A DNA stretch of 64,000 nt from Symbiodinium natans (taxonomy: Eukaryota; Sar; Dinophyceae; Suessiales; Symbiodiniaceae): positions 493,555 to 557,554 of the forward strand of contig CAJNDS010000668.1 of assembly GCA_905221605.1 (NCBI GenBank), read 5' to 3'. Numbering within the stretch: position 1 is the first letter of the stretch; each line of letters starts with the position of its first letter. The notes under the pieces were generated by a model. It searched no databases. It was given only the letters and a program-made list of their open reading frames with translations, and was not told the origin of the DNA. A program made the position numbers and the translations under genes. Shown here piece by piece: positions 33,058-44,329 of the stretch.

Positions 33058-33211
33058 ACTTGAAGGTTCATGGTACTTACTAACCAACTATAACTGTACT
33101 TCCAACCCTACTTATAACTGGGATAACCCCTATAAGGCCCTTAAAAGGGGTGCTACAAGTGGGGTTACAAGTACAGTTATAAGTGGCTAGTAAGTACCTT
33201 GAACCTCCAAG
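33058..33211. mobile_element. family-1 palindromic element (intact)
   Basis: ACTTGAAGGTTCATGGTACT ... AAGTACCTTGAACCTCCAAG, 154 bp, same centre as the 9360 and 17038 copies. Confidence 0.9.
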
Positions 33212-33324
33212 ATGCTGAGTCTACTGTACCCGCCTAAGAACGAACACCCCCAATTCCTCAACCCCACGAGCTCTCCCTGAGCCTTCTGCTTCGAGGGAAC
33301 AACTACAAACATACTTAGAGAGAG

Positions 33325-33520
33325 AGATATGTATATATATATGCATATACACACACATATATATATATATATATATATCTTTATTTGTTTTTTTTTTTTT
33401 TGTTTTTGTTTATTTGTTTATTTATTTATTTGTTTATATCTCTATGTACATTTATTTGTTTATGTTTTTTTTTTTGTGGGGCGGGCCGGCGGGTGGGGGG
33501 GGGGGTGGTAGGCACTATAG
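33325..33520. repeat. AT and T-rich microsatellites and G run
   Basis: (GA)n, (TA)n at 33357-33378, then TTTATTTGTTTATTTATTTA DNA and a G run at 33495-33507. The Phe/Tyr/Leu-rich + frames here are artefacts. Confidence 0.85.
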
Positions 33521-33755
33521 GCTTGAGGGATAAAATTGCATTCAGGGTGCCGGGGGTTGATGGGGATCATTGTCCAAACCCTAAACCCAAAGTATGCATG
33601 AACTACTTAAGGCGTATTCCGTTCAGAATGAGGGTTCGTTTCGCTACTCCTCAAAGACCATCTAGGGTTTAGGGCTGGTGAATGCGAAATAAAGGCTTAA
33701 CGAGCTTAAGCCCTAAACCCGAAACCCTAAACCCTAAACCCTAAACCCTAAACCG

Positions 33756-33830
33756 GAGGCAGCCTTGCTTCGCCACGTGCAAGCGGACACGTCGCTGAAG
33801 AAGCTTGGCATCCGACGTCTGGCCCCCGGC
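33756..33830 (+). CDS. exon candidate
   Basis: The frame reads EAALLRHVQADTSLKKLGIR then RLAPGL before a stop; possible GC donor CCCG|GCCTGT. A CCCTAAA array ends at its 5' edge and TTTAGGG arrays (33857-33920) follow. Helical, leucine-rich; may belong to the same protein as the next two. Confidence 0.45.
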
Positions 33831-34453
33831 CTGTGACTTGGCAAGTCAACTTGGCATTTAGGGTTTAGGGTTTAGGGTTTATTTAGGGTTTAGGGTTTAG
33901 GGTTTAGGGTTTAGGGTCGGTCGCCGATTGTTTAAGCTTTTGTGAGGTAACCTAGCTGGATTTTGGGACACTCTATTGTTTTCCCTAATTGGGTTTACAA
34001 GCGACCCTATATATATATATATATACACATCTTTTCAGGGTGTTGAAAGGCCAGCCCAATAACAAAAAACCATGGTTGGGATTCAGGGTCGCAAAGCCTT
34101 CCCTACTTCTGAGGGCGGCGCGAGGAAGAACAAGACCATGGTCTCAATTCTCTGCGCATTTAGACCCCAGAAGGCTTCAGCACGAATCCTGTTTAAACCA
34201 GCTTCCTAAACCGTTAACCCTAAACCTTAAACCCTAAACCCTAAACCCTAATTGCGCCGCAGCTGCTCGGGGGAGTGCAAGTTCGTAAGTTCGCTTTTGG
34301 AACACTGCCATAGTTCTGAATGCCATGTGCTGTCTATAGGCCAACACACGTGACTTCAAACAAGGCCCTTTTGGTTTAGGGTTTAGGGTCTAGGGTCTAG
34401 GGTTTAGGGTTTAGGGTTTAGGGTTTAAGGTTTAGCAGTTCAGTTGCAACCAG

Positions 34454-34541
34454 GTACCTGATCGATGGTCGCCGCGTTCGCCTCGCCTGGGGTGCACAGG
34501 CCGAGCTCGTCGCGAGCGAGGAGAAGCTGGCTTGCCAGGCC
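34454..34541 (+). CDS. exon candidate
   Basis: Acceptor AACCAG|GTAC; the frame reads YLIDGRRVRLAWGAQAELVA then SEEKLACQAR. TTTAGGG arrays lie on both sides (34374-34435, 34545-34600). A convincing helical segment of unknown family. Confidence 0.5.
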
Positions 34542-34959
34542 AGGCTTAGGGTTTAGGGTTTAGGGTTTAGGGTTTAGGGTTTGGGGTTTGGGGTTTAAGG
34601 TTTAGGGTTGAGGGTTGAGGGTTGAGGGTTGAGGGTTTAGGGGAACCGGGCGGGAGCATAGCCAAGCTCGTTGCAAAAGGTTTAGGGTTTAGTTTCCGAA
34701 AATGGGGGGTACCCTCTTTGAGGGGTTCAAGGGGATTCTTTTCTATTTGGGGTATAAAAGGGGTACCCATGTTTTGGGGAAGACCCCTGTTGCCCACGAC
34801 CTAGTTAGCGGCTTCTGAGGGCAGCATGGCATTCCTGAATCATGATGCCTAGCATGGTGCACCCCACTACCTAGAGCAACCGCCTATATGTCCGTTAAAT
34901 TGAATGGTTGGGGAGACAGGGTTGCTTCTCAGCAAACTTCATAAACCGTAATGACCCTA

Positions 34960-35110
34960 AGCCCCAAACCCTAAACCCCCAAACCCTAAACCCCCAAACC
35001 CCAAACCCCAAACCCCAAACCCTAAACCCTAAACCCTAAACCCCTGAACCCTAAACCCCCAAAGCCTAAACCCTAAACCCCCAAACCCTAAACCCTAAGT
35101 CCTAAACCCC
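34960..35110. repeat. CCCTAAA / CCCCAAA array
   Basis: A mixed array of CCCTAAA, CCCCAAA and CCCCCAAACCCTAAA units. TTTAGGG/TTGAGGG partners follow at 35210-35280 and 35440-35495. Confidence 0.9.
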
Positions 35111-35499
35111 ATCGGGGCGCCTCCTTGGAGGCCGATCCTACCTCCAATGGGGCAGTGCCCTTGGCGAGGTACCTTCGTCAGGCTGCGGGCTGCGGGTCTA
35201 GGGCCGCTAGGGTTTAGGGTTTAGGGTTGAGGGTTTAGGGTTGAGGGTTGAGGGTTTAGGGTTTAGGGTTTAGGGCTCTGGCAGTTGTCGGTGGCTTGCA
35301 GGCTTGAGTCTTGAGGTACTAGGGTTTAGGGTTACTGCGCCTGCAAGATGCAAGGTTGATTCACGGCGCCTTGGGGGCCACGTCTGCCGAGCCGCATTGA
35401 ATGAATCCTCAACCTTAGCCTTTCACCCTTGTAATCCAGGGTCTAGGGTTTAGGGTTTAGGGTTTAGGGTTTAGGGTTTAGGGTTTAGGGTTTAGAGAT

Positions 35500-35610
35500 C
35501 ACTTGGAAGCTCTTGTGACTTAGTAAGTCTACTTGGTATCCCTCTAGAAACCCTTGAATAGTCCCGACATTAACCAGCATACTAACCCTACTTACGAGGT
35601 CAAAGGGCTT
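35500..35610. mobile_element. family-7 palindromic element
   Basis: ACTTGGAAGCTCTTGTGACTTAG ... CTTACGAGGTCAAAGGGCTTCC. A second copy is at 48738-48845 (ACTTGGAAGCCCTTTTGCCT ... CTAAGTCAAAACAGCTTCC). Confidence 0.65.
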
Positions 35611-35837
35611 CCAAATAGGGTTTACGGCTTGGGGCTTCGGGTGATTTCCAAACCCAACCCTAAACCCTAAAGCCGAGCTTCCTGGTTTCGAAGTCCCCAA
35701 CGTCTGAACGCCTACGTCATACCCTGTGCCCTCAGGGTCCACCCCGCAAATCCCACAAAACAGGTTTCCCTAAACCCTAAACCCTAAACCCGAATCCCTA
35801 AACCCCTAAACCCTAAACCCTAAACCCTAAACTGCAG

Positions 35838-35910
35838 CTCTGCACACCCAACCAGGCCGCAGATGTGAAGGCCTCCCTACAGGCCTCGGCTGTGGCCCGG
35901 ATCCCACAGG
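35838..35910 (+). CDS. exon candidate
   Basis: Acceptor CTGCAG|CTC after a CCCTAAA array; the frame reads LCTPNQAADVKASLQASAVA then RIPQALG. TTTAGGG repeats begin at 35943. Donor not settled. Soluble helical composition. Confidence 0.5.
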
Positions 35911-36337
35911 CACTTGGGGGCTTAAGGTCTATGAGGGCTGGGGGTTTAGGGTTTAGGGTTTAGGGTTTAGGGTTTAGGGTTTAGGGTTTAGGGTTAGGAT
36001 TCAGGGCTTAGGGTTTAGGGCAAAAAGTGGCCCCCCTCTTTAGCTGCGAGGATACTTCGGCCTTTGGACCCAGGCATTGGTTTGGAGGTTTGTTCGGGGC
36101 GCCCATGGGAGTTCTCCTGGGTTGGGTAAAGTTTAGGCTTTAGGGGTTTAGGCAAAAAGGGCGTGGTGGGCTGGACCCGTTTCCATGACTCCATGACCAT
36201 GAGGGATGTGCTCCAAAGTCTCGCAAGGTAGTGAGTCATGACCCTGAAGCGCATCCCCGAAGGGACAACTTTCGTGCCAGCCACTCCGGATCAGGTTTTC
36301 CTTTGCAGCTTTCAACTTACAACCAACTTGCAAGCAG

Positions 36338-36514
36338 ATGGGCCCGGAGCAGCAAGCCACACGTAGCTCACAGGCACTTAGGACGCCTCAGACGCCTCAT
36401 GCGCGAGCCTACAAGCATCGGGCCCTGAATCTGCCGCCTCAGGAGAAGCGTCTGTCCTTCGATGCACCAGGGCTTACAGTGCAGGATCGCGAGAAGGCAG
36501 CAGCTTTGCTGCAG
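36338..36514 (+). CDS. exon candidate
   Basis: Acceptor AAGCAG|ATGG and donor CTGCAG|GTGCGG enclose 59 codons. The second half, LPPQEKRLSFDAPGLTVQDR then EKAAALLQ, looks like a real globular or linker segment. No telomere repeats lie inside. Not recognised. Confidence 0.5.
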
Positions 36515-36725
36515 GTGCGGCCAAAGCACTTTTGGACATACCGTCCTAGTAGCTTCGGGGTAATCATGGTAAGGTTCGTATGGATGTAAGAGTCTAAGAG
36601 TAGAGGAAATAGAATATACAGGAATGAAAGCGAAAACGCTGGCCATTCTTTCTTGCGAAAGACTCCGTTCGCAGCACGGGGTAAGATGATCAGGAGGAGG
36701 CTTGCAGCAAGGTTGAAATGCTGTT

Positions 36726-37278
36726 ACTTGGAGGTTCATGGTACTTACTAACAGAAATTATAACTGTACTTATAGCCCTACTTATAATACCCCTAAAGGG
36801 CCTTAGAGGGGTTCTCCCAATTATAAGTAGGGTTGTAAGTACAGTGGATGGATGGATGGATGGATGGCACGCAGGGTACGGCTGCCAAAGGGTGCCTTCC
36901 CCTCCGCCGTCTCAGGGAGCCTCCGCAAGCGTCATCGGCAACCCTCCAGCAAAGGTTCGAGGTCCCTGACTGGCCACCCCACGCAAGCATCCATGAACTC
37001 CCCAGTGCCCGCACAGACGCCGAAGCGCACAGGCCAGACGGCAGTGGATCCTCGAACTGTATGCAAGCACAGGGGCCAGTAGTGAGTCCACGCATCCTCC
37101 ATTCAAACCCTGCACTCTATAGGCAAAGGCCAGGAATTTCACTGCCAATGCCCAGAGTGAGTGCCCATAACAGTATGGGCTGCGAGGACAAGCCTGCGTG
37201 GCAACACTGCGCCAGCAGGCTGTGGAAGCAGTGTAAGTACAGTTATAACTGGTTAGTAAGTACCATGAACCTTCAAGT
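36726..37278. mobile_element. family-1 palindromic element split around an open segment
   Basis: The left arm, 36726-36844 (ACTTGGAGGTTCATGGTACT to GTTGTAAGTACAG), and the right arm, 37234-37278 (GTAAGTACAGTTATAACTGG to GAACCTTCAAGT), are the two ends of one family-1 element. About 390 bp separate them, and GTAAGTACAG stands at both junctions. A further half copy follows at 37279-37356. Confidence 0.75.
36845..37232 (+). CDS. exon-like open segment inside split palindrome
   Basis: It starts with TGGA tetramer repeats, then GC-rich sequence. One frame (ORF from 36848) stays open through the whole segment and includes LQQRFEVPDWPPHASIHELP. It is bounded by ...GTACAG on the left and GTAAGT on the right, which would serve as acceptor and donor. 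A second frame (TGHPTQASMNSPVPAQTPKR) is also open. It is either a large exon between two hairpin introns or an insertion into one hairpin. Confidence 0.4.
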
Positions 37279-38222
37279 AACCAATTATAACTGTACTTGT
37301 AACCCTACTTAATACCCCTTTTAAGGGCCTTAGAGGGGCTATCCCAATTATAAGAAGTATGGGTCCAGGGAGTGCCAACGACCAACGTTGAAGTCCTCCT
37401 ACTCTTTGACTTTGGGGCGGCGGGTTTAGGGTTTAGGGTTTAGGGTTTAAGGTTTAGGGTTTAGGGTTACAGGGGCAACACCCAGGTGTGCGTTCCTGTC
37501 GTGTCGCGTTGCACTGTCTAGGGCAGTTGCAAGGATGCCTGCGCATTAAAATCTTGCACGCCATGGTGAGGACTGAAGACTGTCTCTGCTGAAGGTGGAA
37601 GCTATTTTTGACCTAAACCCGAAACCCTGAGCCCTAAACCCTAAGCCCAGGATCTTCAAACGCGATGCGCCCTGATGAAGCAGGCAGTCGAGGAGGTGGG
37701 CTGCACAGGGCGGTTGACGCGGAGATTTCAGTGACCAGATATAGAATGTAGCTGGCCCCAGATGTGCTGTGGTTGTCCCCTAAAGACCCTGCTTTTTGTA
37801 GTGGAGGGGAGGGGGGTTGGAGAAGGGGTAACTTCCATTCAATATGGCGACCATGTCCCACACACTGATATGCACGGCGTTTAGCTCAACATGCAGTATG
37901 CCTTGAGCGAATTTAGTGCGACCCGCCGGGGCCTTGTGAGCATGTTGTACACGCACAAATGATTCTTCGGTGCGTTCATTCGTAATCAGGACAAGTTGTG
38001 AGCTAGGATGGTGTTTAGGTTTTGTGCCACCCTCATACGCAGTGGTAGGCTTGCTCCGCGCCGCCCTCGGAACAAGTTACATACAGTTCAAGGTACTGTT
38101 CCTTCTTTGGCAGATACAGGAATAACATAATGATAAACATTGATAAACTAATTTAATGCCAACATGTCATATTCATACCGGATCCGAATAACAGAGCAAA
38201 ATAGCATACTCATGCCCTTAAC

Positions 38223-38295
38223 ACTAAACCCTAAACCCTAAACCCTAAACCCTAAACCCTAAACCCTAAACCCTAAACCCTAAACCCTAAACCCA
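38223..38295. repeat. CCCTAAA array
   Basis: About ten units ending directly at the exon candidate at 38300. The stretch 37500-38220 has no supported exon or array. Confidence 0.95.
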
Positions 38296-38299
38296 ATAG

Positions 38300-38395
38300 A
38301 ACTTGGCGCAGGGGCTCACCGGCTTCTGAGTGTAAAAGTGTCCAAGGCGCGGCTTCGAGCAGAGGCTGCGGAGGCCTACGAGACCCTCGGCCGCA
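38300..38395 (+). CDS. exon candidate, helical segment
   Basis: Acceptor CAATAG|AACTT and donor CGCA|GTGCGC. The frame reads LGAGAHRLLSVKVSKARLRA then EAAEAYETLGR. AEAYETLG resembles the end of a J-domain helix, but no HPD motif was found upstream, so I do not assign it. TTTAGGG arrays follow from 38442. Confidence 0.5.
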
Positions 38396-39503
38396 GTGCG
38401 CGCGTGCGCGTAGCTTGAGGGCTTTTTCCCGGGCCCCCCAGGGTTTAGGGTTTAGGGTTTAGGGTTTTGGGTTTAGGGTTTGGGGTTTAAACCAATTATA
38501 TTAAAAGGGCCACTATTCAACATACTTTGGGGTCTTACAGGGGTTTTGGGCTGGTGAGGAGTGTCCATTTTTCAAAGTGCTGGCGCGGACCACAGTCCAT
38601 TCTTCAGAAAACAAAAGTGCGGATAAGTATTACTGGGGCAGGGCTTAGGGTTTAGGGTTCAGGGTTTAGGATTTAGGGTTTAGCGTTTAGGCTTTAGGGT
38701 TCAGGCGTTAGGGTTTAGGGTTTAGGGTTTGGCGGTGTGGCTGCGCCTACAAATTACGTTGCAGGTGCAGCGTTGAGAATGGTGCCCGCGGGACGGATGC
38801 AAACTTTGATTGCTCAGGTTTGGTCCTCATGTGTTTGGTACCAACAGAGCGATTACATGAGGTCCCTCAGTTGAGTATCTAGTTGTGATGTCTCTTACGC
38901 TATTGCTTCTGGCCTGAAAGTTGTAGGACACTTAAGACGAAAAAGGTACCGTCGTTATTCCCCGGCTTCGTAAAGATTCCAACGCAGTCACTCGGGAGGC
39001 GGGGTGAAGATTGCTGCTCAGCACAAGGAAGCGTCGGGAGCAAACCCTAGCCCTAAACCCTAAACCCTAAACCCCAGCAGCAGCCAAGGAAAGGGGTGAC
39101 ATTCGCCTCCTCTGGCTCTCTGGGAGCCTCCTCGCCACTGACAGTGTCGCAAGCGGTGGGCAAGTGGTGCAAGCACCCTGGGCTGCAGAAGCAAAGATTA
39201 TTCGAGAGTAGGGTTCTCTGGCTTTGTAGGCTTTGTAGGCTTTGTAGGGTTTGTAGGGTTTGTAGGGTTTAGGCTTTGAACTGTCAGGGCGTGTGTTGTA
39301 GTAAGTGGCCTCAGGCCCGCAGAACAAAATCAGACTCAGATTTTCGTTGCGGCCGTTCACTGCGTGCCAGGAGCCAGAATCAGGGTTGTCAGGGTATCCG
39401 GGTCAGTTGCCGAGGCAAGCAACAGCGGTACCCTAGTTACAACGCCTAGAGACCTGCTTTGGGGCCGCAGTGTATGAACCCATGGTGGAAACAGCAGCAA
39501 CTG

Positions 39504-39632
39504 CAAGTATTTGGAGGTTCAGGGTACTTCTAACCCCAACAATATTTGTACTTATAAGCCCCCCCAAGTCCTCTAAGTAGAGTATAAGTAGACTTGAGTT
39601 GGGGTTATAAGTACCCATGAACCTCCAAGTAT
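39504..39632. mobile_element. family-2 palindromic element
   Basis: AGTATTTGGAGGTTCAGGGTACTTCT ... AAGTACCCATGAACCTCCAAGTATT, an almost perfect palindrome. Confidence 0.8.
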
Positions 39633-40065
39633 TCATGTTCAAATTAAGGACAACGGTGGCAGAGGCATCGGTCATATTTTGGGAAGTCACATGGGGATGG
39701 ATAAAGCATTGACTCGGCTGACTATGCACCAGAGCCTCCTGCACCCTTTAATGAAAGAACTTTCCTTAAACTTCAGTTGAACTTCCCCTATGTGTTTTTT
39801 GAAACTCTTCCTCAGTTTCGAGTTAAGAGATATGGGGAAACAGGCAAATCATTCTCGACCCCGTAGATGGTTGAGAGTTTAGAGCGCCCTGAACCCTATC
39901 CAAAGGCTCTTATGTAGTACCTTGTTGGGCCTACACCCTTAAAGTCTGGGCAGACACGAAGAAAAAGCCGAGGATGGTATACTCAGAAGTAGACTCACAA
40001 GTCTTGATCGTTATTTGGTGCTACTCTTGCTGGGGCAGTGCCCAAAGATGGGCAGCAAGTACCCA

Positions 40066-40172
40066 GAGAGCTCAATGTCAATGCCCCTTAACGACGAAAT
40101 AACTTAAACCATAGCGAGGATCCCTATAGAATGTAAGGTATAATAAACCTTACTCAAGGGGTGTTGGGCTCG
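40066..40172. mobile_element. family-3 palindromic element
   Basis: GAGCTCAATGTCAATGCCCC ... CTTAAACCATAGCGAGGATC ... CAAGGGGTGTTGGGCTC. The DNA from 39640 to 40860 otherwise shows no supported exon. Confidence 0.7.
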
Positions 40173-40954
40173 AGGAAATTGGTGTGCGGACCTAAGGAAA
40201 GCAGAGCGGCCGGAGTCATGTGTACGCTTGGCAGAGGCAGGTGCTTTGCTTTCAACAGCGACATCTGCAAGTAGGCCGTGCCTACAGTAGCATTGCAGGA
40301 CACCTTGTTTTGTAAATCCCAAAGGGCTTGAAAAGTCAATGAAGCGTGCTAAGTATGTTGACCTGGTCGGGCTTGCCCGGCCAATCTTCAAGAAACTCCG
40401 AACTCGAGTCGTGCAAGTTCCAACAACACCGAGCACTTACTGTGGCTAGAGTTGCGCTGCTTATACTGCTGACTCCTGGCCAACTGAATCAAGAAGTCGC
40501 TAGATGAGCTTCCAGGCACAGTGAATGTCCAGGATTCGAGTGGCCAGTTGTCTCAATGATGGCTTTTTCTTGGGCTTCCTGCTATCATTTTGGCCCGTGT
40601 TTTTTGGGGTAGCAGAGAAGGGAGCATAGCTGAGAACTGTCCACATGGCCCTAAACCCTGTAGTTGATTTAGGTTTCATGCTACTTAACCCCTACAGCAG
40701 AGGCCCCGGACTACTGGGCCCCTAAACCTGCTTGGGCTTGTTCTCCTATCTATGCTGTGGAGTGCGGGAATCCTGCCAGCTCTAAGATGACAGGCCGTCG
40801 AGCCGAATCCTTGCCTGCCTTGTGCGAGTGTGGAGAGCCGAAGCCCCTAAACCTTAAAACCACTCAACCCTAAACTCTAACCCTAAACCCTAAACCCTAA
40901 ACCCTAAACCCCTAAACCCTAAACCCTAAACGACGCCGCCTTAAACCTGTGCAG

Positions 40955-41000
40955 GCCCTGGCTCGGCTTGAGAGTCGTGGCGCGCTGCAACTGGGCAGCG
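40955..41000 (+). CDS. exon candidate
   Basis: 46 nt between acceptor TGTGCAG|GCC and donor GCG|GTTTAGGG, reading ALARLESRGALQLGS. A CCCTAAA array (40866-40932) precedes and TTTAGGG follows at the donor itself. Confidence 0.45.
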
Positions 41001-41313
41001 GTTTAGGGTTTACGGCTTAGAGTGTAGGGTTTAGGGTTTCGGGCTTAGGGCGAGCTAGCCCAAAAGACCTGAAGCAGAAAAGGGTTTAGGGCGAAAGAGG
41101 CGGACAGGGGAAAAGGGGAACGCCGCTAGCGCAGAGGTCTCAGGGGTGCCGAAGGAAGAGAGTCGAATCCTCACCTTTCCAAAACCTGAGCCCTACTTGA
41201 GTGGCTGGCAGAAATGGCCCCTAAACCCGAAACCCCAAAACCCCAAAATTCCTGGTCCTAAACCCTAAACCCTAAATCCTAAACCCTAGACCCTATGAAA
41301 CATCGCTGCACAG

Positions 41314-41374
41314 GAAAACAGTGGAGAGCGACAGCAGCTCGGAGGAGGCCTCGGCTTTAAGCCCAAGCTACAGG
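41314..41374 (+). CDS. Ser/Glu-rich exon candidate
   Basis: Acceptor TGCACAG|GAA and donor AGG|GTTTTAGGG. The frame reads KTVESDSSSEEASALSPSYR. The SDSSSEE cluster is a typical CK2-type acidic serine patch of nuclear proteins, which would suit the N-terminal region of a PRP4 kinase. The intron before it (41001-41313) begins GTTTAGGG and ends in CCCTAAA repeats. Confidence 0.55.
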
Positions 41375-41539
41375 GTTTTAGGGTTTAGGGTTTGGGGTTT
41401 AGGGTTTAGGGTTTAGGGTTTAGGGTTAGAAACCCTAAACCTCACCTGGCTTGTCCGAGTGTGAGCCACTAAACCCCAAACCCTAAAGCAAGAATGCTTG
41501 AAGCCGCTGGTTGGGAGCTCTGGAAGGTCAGTCAAGCCC

Positions 41540-42330
41540 AAAGCCCTAAACCCTAAACCAGAAACCCTACACCCTAAACCCTAGCCCTAAACCCTAAACC
41601 CTATCCTAAACGTTCCTACCAACATGGGTCTGTCGGCACGAGGTTTCCGGTTTGAGAGAAGACATGCGTTGCCCAGGAGGAAGGCTGACCGATGCATGGC
41701 TGACATCCCACTGGTGGGCTTAGGACGTCTGAAGACTTAAGGGGGTTTAGGGTTTAGGGTTTAGGGTTTAGGGTTTAGGGTTTAGGGTTTAGGGTTTAGG
41801 GTTTAGGGTGTAGCAAACAAAGGGTTTCGGGTTTAGGGTTTAGGGCCTAAATCCCTACCCTCTTCCGTGTGAGCAACCCTATAGCCTCGTGCAAGTTAGA
41901 GGTGGCCCGCGCCCCAAAAAGCGTAGCGCCTGGCGGCCTGAAGCTGGAAGCACATGAAGGTGCTGTGTTGGGTGTTTTTGCGGTTTAAGGGGTTTACCTG
42001 GGTTTGGGAGTGCTATACTTTAATCCTTATTTTTGGGTTCTGGGTTCCTGTTATAGCTACCTAAGAAGTATAAACTTTTTGCAGGGTCTACTCCAAAGGA
42101 AGGGTTACTTCCCTAGCCTAAACCCCAAACCCTAAACCCTAAACCCTAAACCCTAAACCCTAAACCCTAAACCCTAAACCCCAAACCGGGCACAATGTGT
42201 GTGGGCGAAGCCAAGAGCTCTGCTGGGCTGCCACGCGGTTTTGAAATGCGGGTCGCTGTTAGACGCCGCGCGCTGGACTTTTCGTCCCAAACTTGAAGCA
42301 TGTGATAGTCAGGGTTTAGGGTTTAGGGTT
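41540..42330. repeat. facing CCCTAAA and TTTAGGG arrays
   Basis: CCCTAAA at 41540-41610, TTTAGGG at 41745-41815 (ten units), CCCTAAA at 42117-42187 and a short TTTAGGG at 42310-42330. Weak exon candidates lie between each pair (41670-41730, RKADRCMADIPLVGLGRLKT; 42195-42290), each with flawed splice sites. Confidence 0.8.
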
Positions 42331-43009
42331 GCAAAAGGGTTTAGGAGCCTCCTGTTAAACCAGATCCCGCGCGCTAATTCGAGTGAATTTGCCAGCTGGC
42401 AGAGGGACCGCTCAGGCACTGCCCTGTCCGGACCTGCACCCGGAGAGTTATGCAAGGTTTCACGCAATTGACACGTCCTTCAGCGTCGAAGGCACCACTG
42501 TACCATAGCAGCTAAAGCAAGTTCCACCCCAACGCCGAACAGTTGCAGAGGGAACGTTTGTTTGAGGGTATAGCATACATGAGATTACAGCTGTTGCGTC
42601 CCTGAGTTTTAAGCCCGATCAGCCCGGATCCACCTGGACCCTAGCCTGCGCCCTATGATTCTTACCACAGCCCATCCTCGTCATCCACTGTATGTTGTGT
42701 TTTGCGTGTGCTCCGACTCTTTGGTTGTAATATCAAAGCACACGAACACTCGGTATCATAAATAGCTACACTTGGGGGCATCTAGGAAGACACAGGTTGA
42801 TGGGTTCAAGGGTTCGAGGGTTTAGGGTTTAGGGTTTAGGGTTTAGGGTTGCCTGCATAAAGTCATGGTAAGGCTGCTCTGGACGGTAGGATACACTAGC
42901 CGACTGCGGCGCAAATCTCGATCTGGGATTTAGGGTTTATTAAGGGTAAGCACGGCTTACTTTCTTATGCATCAGGCAACTAACTAAACCGAATGTTCCG
43001 AAACTTAGA

Positions 43010-43130
43010 GGGCTCTTACAGGGGCCCTGAATATGGTCCCCAGCCTCCATGAAAGGGTTCTGATATCATCGATGTATGGGCCCTTAATGTGTATTGTATA
43101 TATTAGGGGGTATATAAGGAATCAGACCAA
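43010..43130. mobile_element. family-6 palindromic element
   Basis: TACAGGGGCCCTGAATATGG ... GGTTCTGATATCATCGATG, GGGCCCTTAATGTGTATTGT. Similar to the 10626 copy. Confidence 0.55.
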
Positions 43131-43285
43131 ACCACGAAATGCCCTTTGCTTAAGAGCGCAACCCTAAACCATCCGAAGCCCACCCTTATAAACCCCTATT
43201 CCCTACATTTAGGGTTTAGGGTTTATTAGGGTTTAGGGTTAATAAACCCCCTACTCCCTAACCTCCTCAAAGCCTCCCTAAACAG

Positions 43286-43352
43286 GACGGCGACGCTTCG
43301 GCCGAGAAGGGGAAGTTGAGCCAAGGAGATGCCAGTCCGGTCTCAGGCTCCT
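43286..43352 (+). CDS. exon candidate
   Basis: Acceptor AAACAG|GACGG; the frame reads DGDASAEKGKLSQGDASPVS then GS. The donor is probably near CACAG|GAGGG (GA). Disordered and acidic; a TTGAGGG/TTTAGGG array follows at once. Confidence 0.5.
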
Positions 43353-43548
43353 TGCACAGGAGGGTTGAGGGTTGAGGGTTTAGGGTTTAGGGTTTAGGGG
43401 GGTGTGGGGGGGTTCTGCAGGGTTTTGTTGGGGTTTCAGGGCTCTAGGGTTTAGGGTTTAGGGTGGGGTTTTAGGGCTTTAGGAAGTTTAGGGGTTTAGG
43501 AAGTCTAGGGTCCTTTAGGGCTACAGGGGTGTCAGGATTCGGGCTTAG

Positions 43549-43666
43549 TCAAAAGTGGCGAATCCCGAGACAGCCCGCGACGAAGGTGGCCTGAAACAGC
43601 TTGGAAATGTTGATGAGCTCCGAAAGCAGCTCGCCGCGGAAAGCCGCCACCTCAGACAAGCCACAG
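43549..43666 (+). CDS. exon candidate, helical
   Basis: Acceptor GGCTTAG|TC and GA donor CACAG|GATGG. The frame reads SKVANPETARDEGGLKQLGN then VDELRKQLAAESRHLRQAT. The second half is a clear amphipathic, coiled-coil-like helix. It lies about 1.2 kb upstream of the first certain kinase exon and is a good candidate for the pre-kinase linker. Confidence 0.6.
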
Positions 43667-43683
43667 GATGGTTTAACAACTTT

Positions 43684-43830
43684 ACCTGAAGGCTCTAGTG
43701 TAGTTCCTTTATGGGTTACTTCGAGGGGCTTCTAGTATACTACTCCCGCAAGGTGCTACATAAGAGCCTCTGGGTAAAGCTCCAGTTCAGTTTTTTTTTT
43801 TTTTTTTTTTTTTGGGGGGGGGGGGGGTGT
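43684..43830. repeat. hairpin plus T and G homopolymer runs
   Basis: 43684-43780 has arms AGGCTCTAGTGTAGTTCC.. / ..GGTGCTACATAAGAGCCTC. Runs of T (43792-43813) and G (43814-43826) follow. Confidence 0.6.
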
Positions 43831-44329
43831 TCTAGAATTTAGGGTTCTCAACCGGCTGCTAGGATGAGCTCGTGGCTTCGGTGTGATGGGGTGGTTGAAT
43901 CCCCTCCCTAGACATTTTCATCTACCCTACTCCCTGATTTCTTAAACTTGTTCGTGTAAATCATTGTTTGGTATATGAAAGGGGCAGGGGAGTAGTTCCG
44001 AGCTAGGTTACGAGACATTTCTGCTACAGCCAAGTTTCGAGTTTAGGGTTCAGGGCGTGTTTAGGGTTTAGGGTTTAGGGTTTAGGGTTCAGGGCGTGGG
44101 CTTGGGATACAAGAGGGTTCATGTTGCTTCGAGCGTTTGTCTTGAATTTGGTGAAAGCCGTGCCCATATGTATGCCATGCATGGGCTGAGCCCAATATGT
44201 GAAACCTCTGCTAGGGTTGCTGCGAAGAAAGGGTTAGGACGGCTAAGTGTGTGTGTTGCTTTGCAGGGTCAGTCTGACTTCCGTTGCCCCTAAATCTAAA
44301 CCCTAAACCCTAAACCCTAAACCGCTGAG

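Noticed and set aside
38300-38395. J-domain (DnaJ) exon from AEAYETLG
   Set aside because: No HPD motif or YxxLGV start was found within several kilobases upstream; the match is too short.
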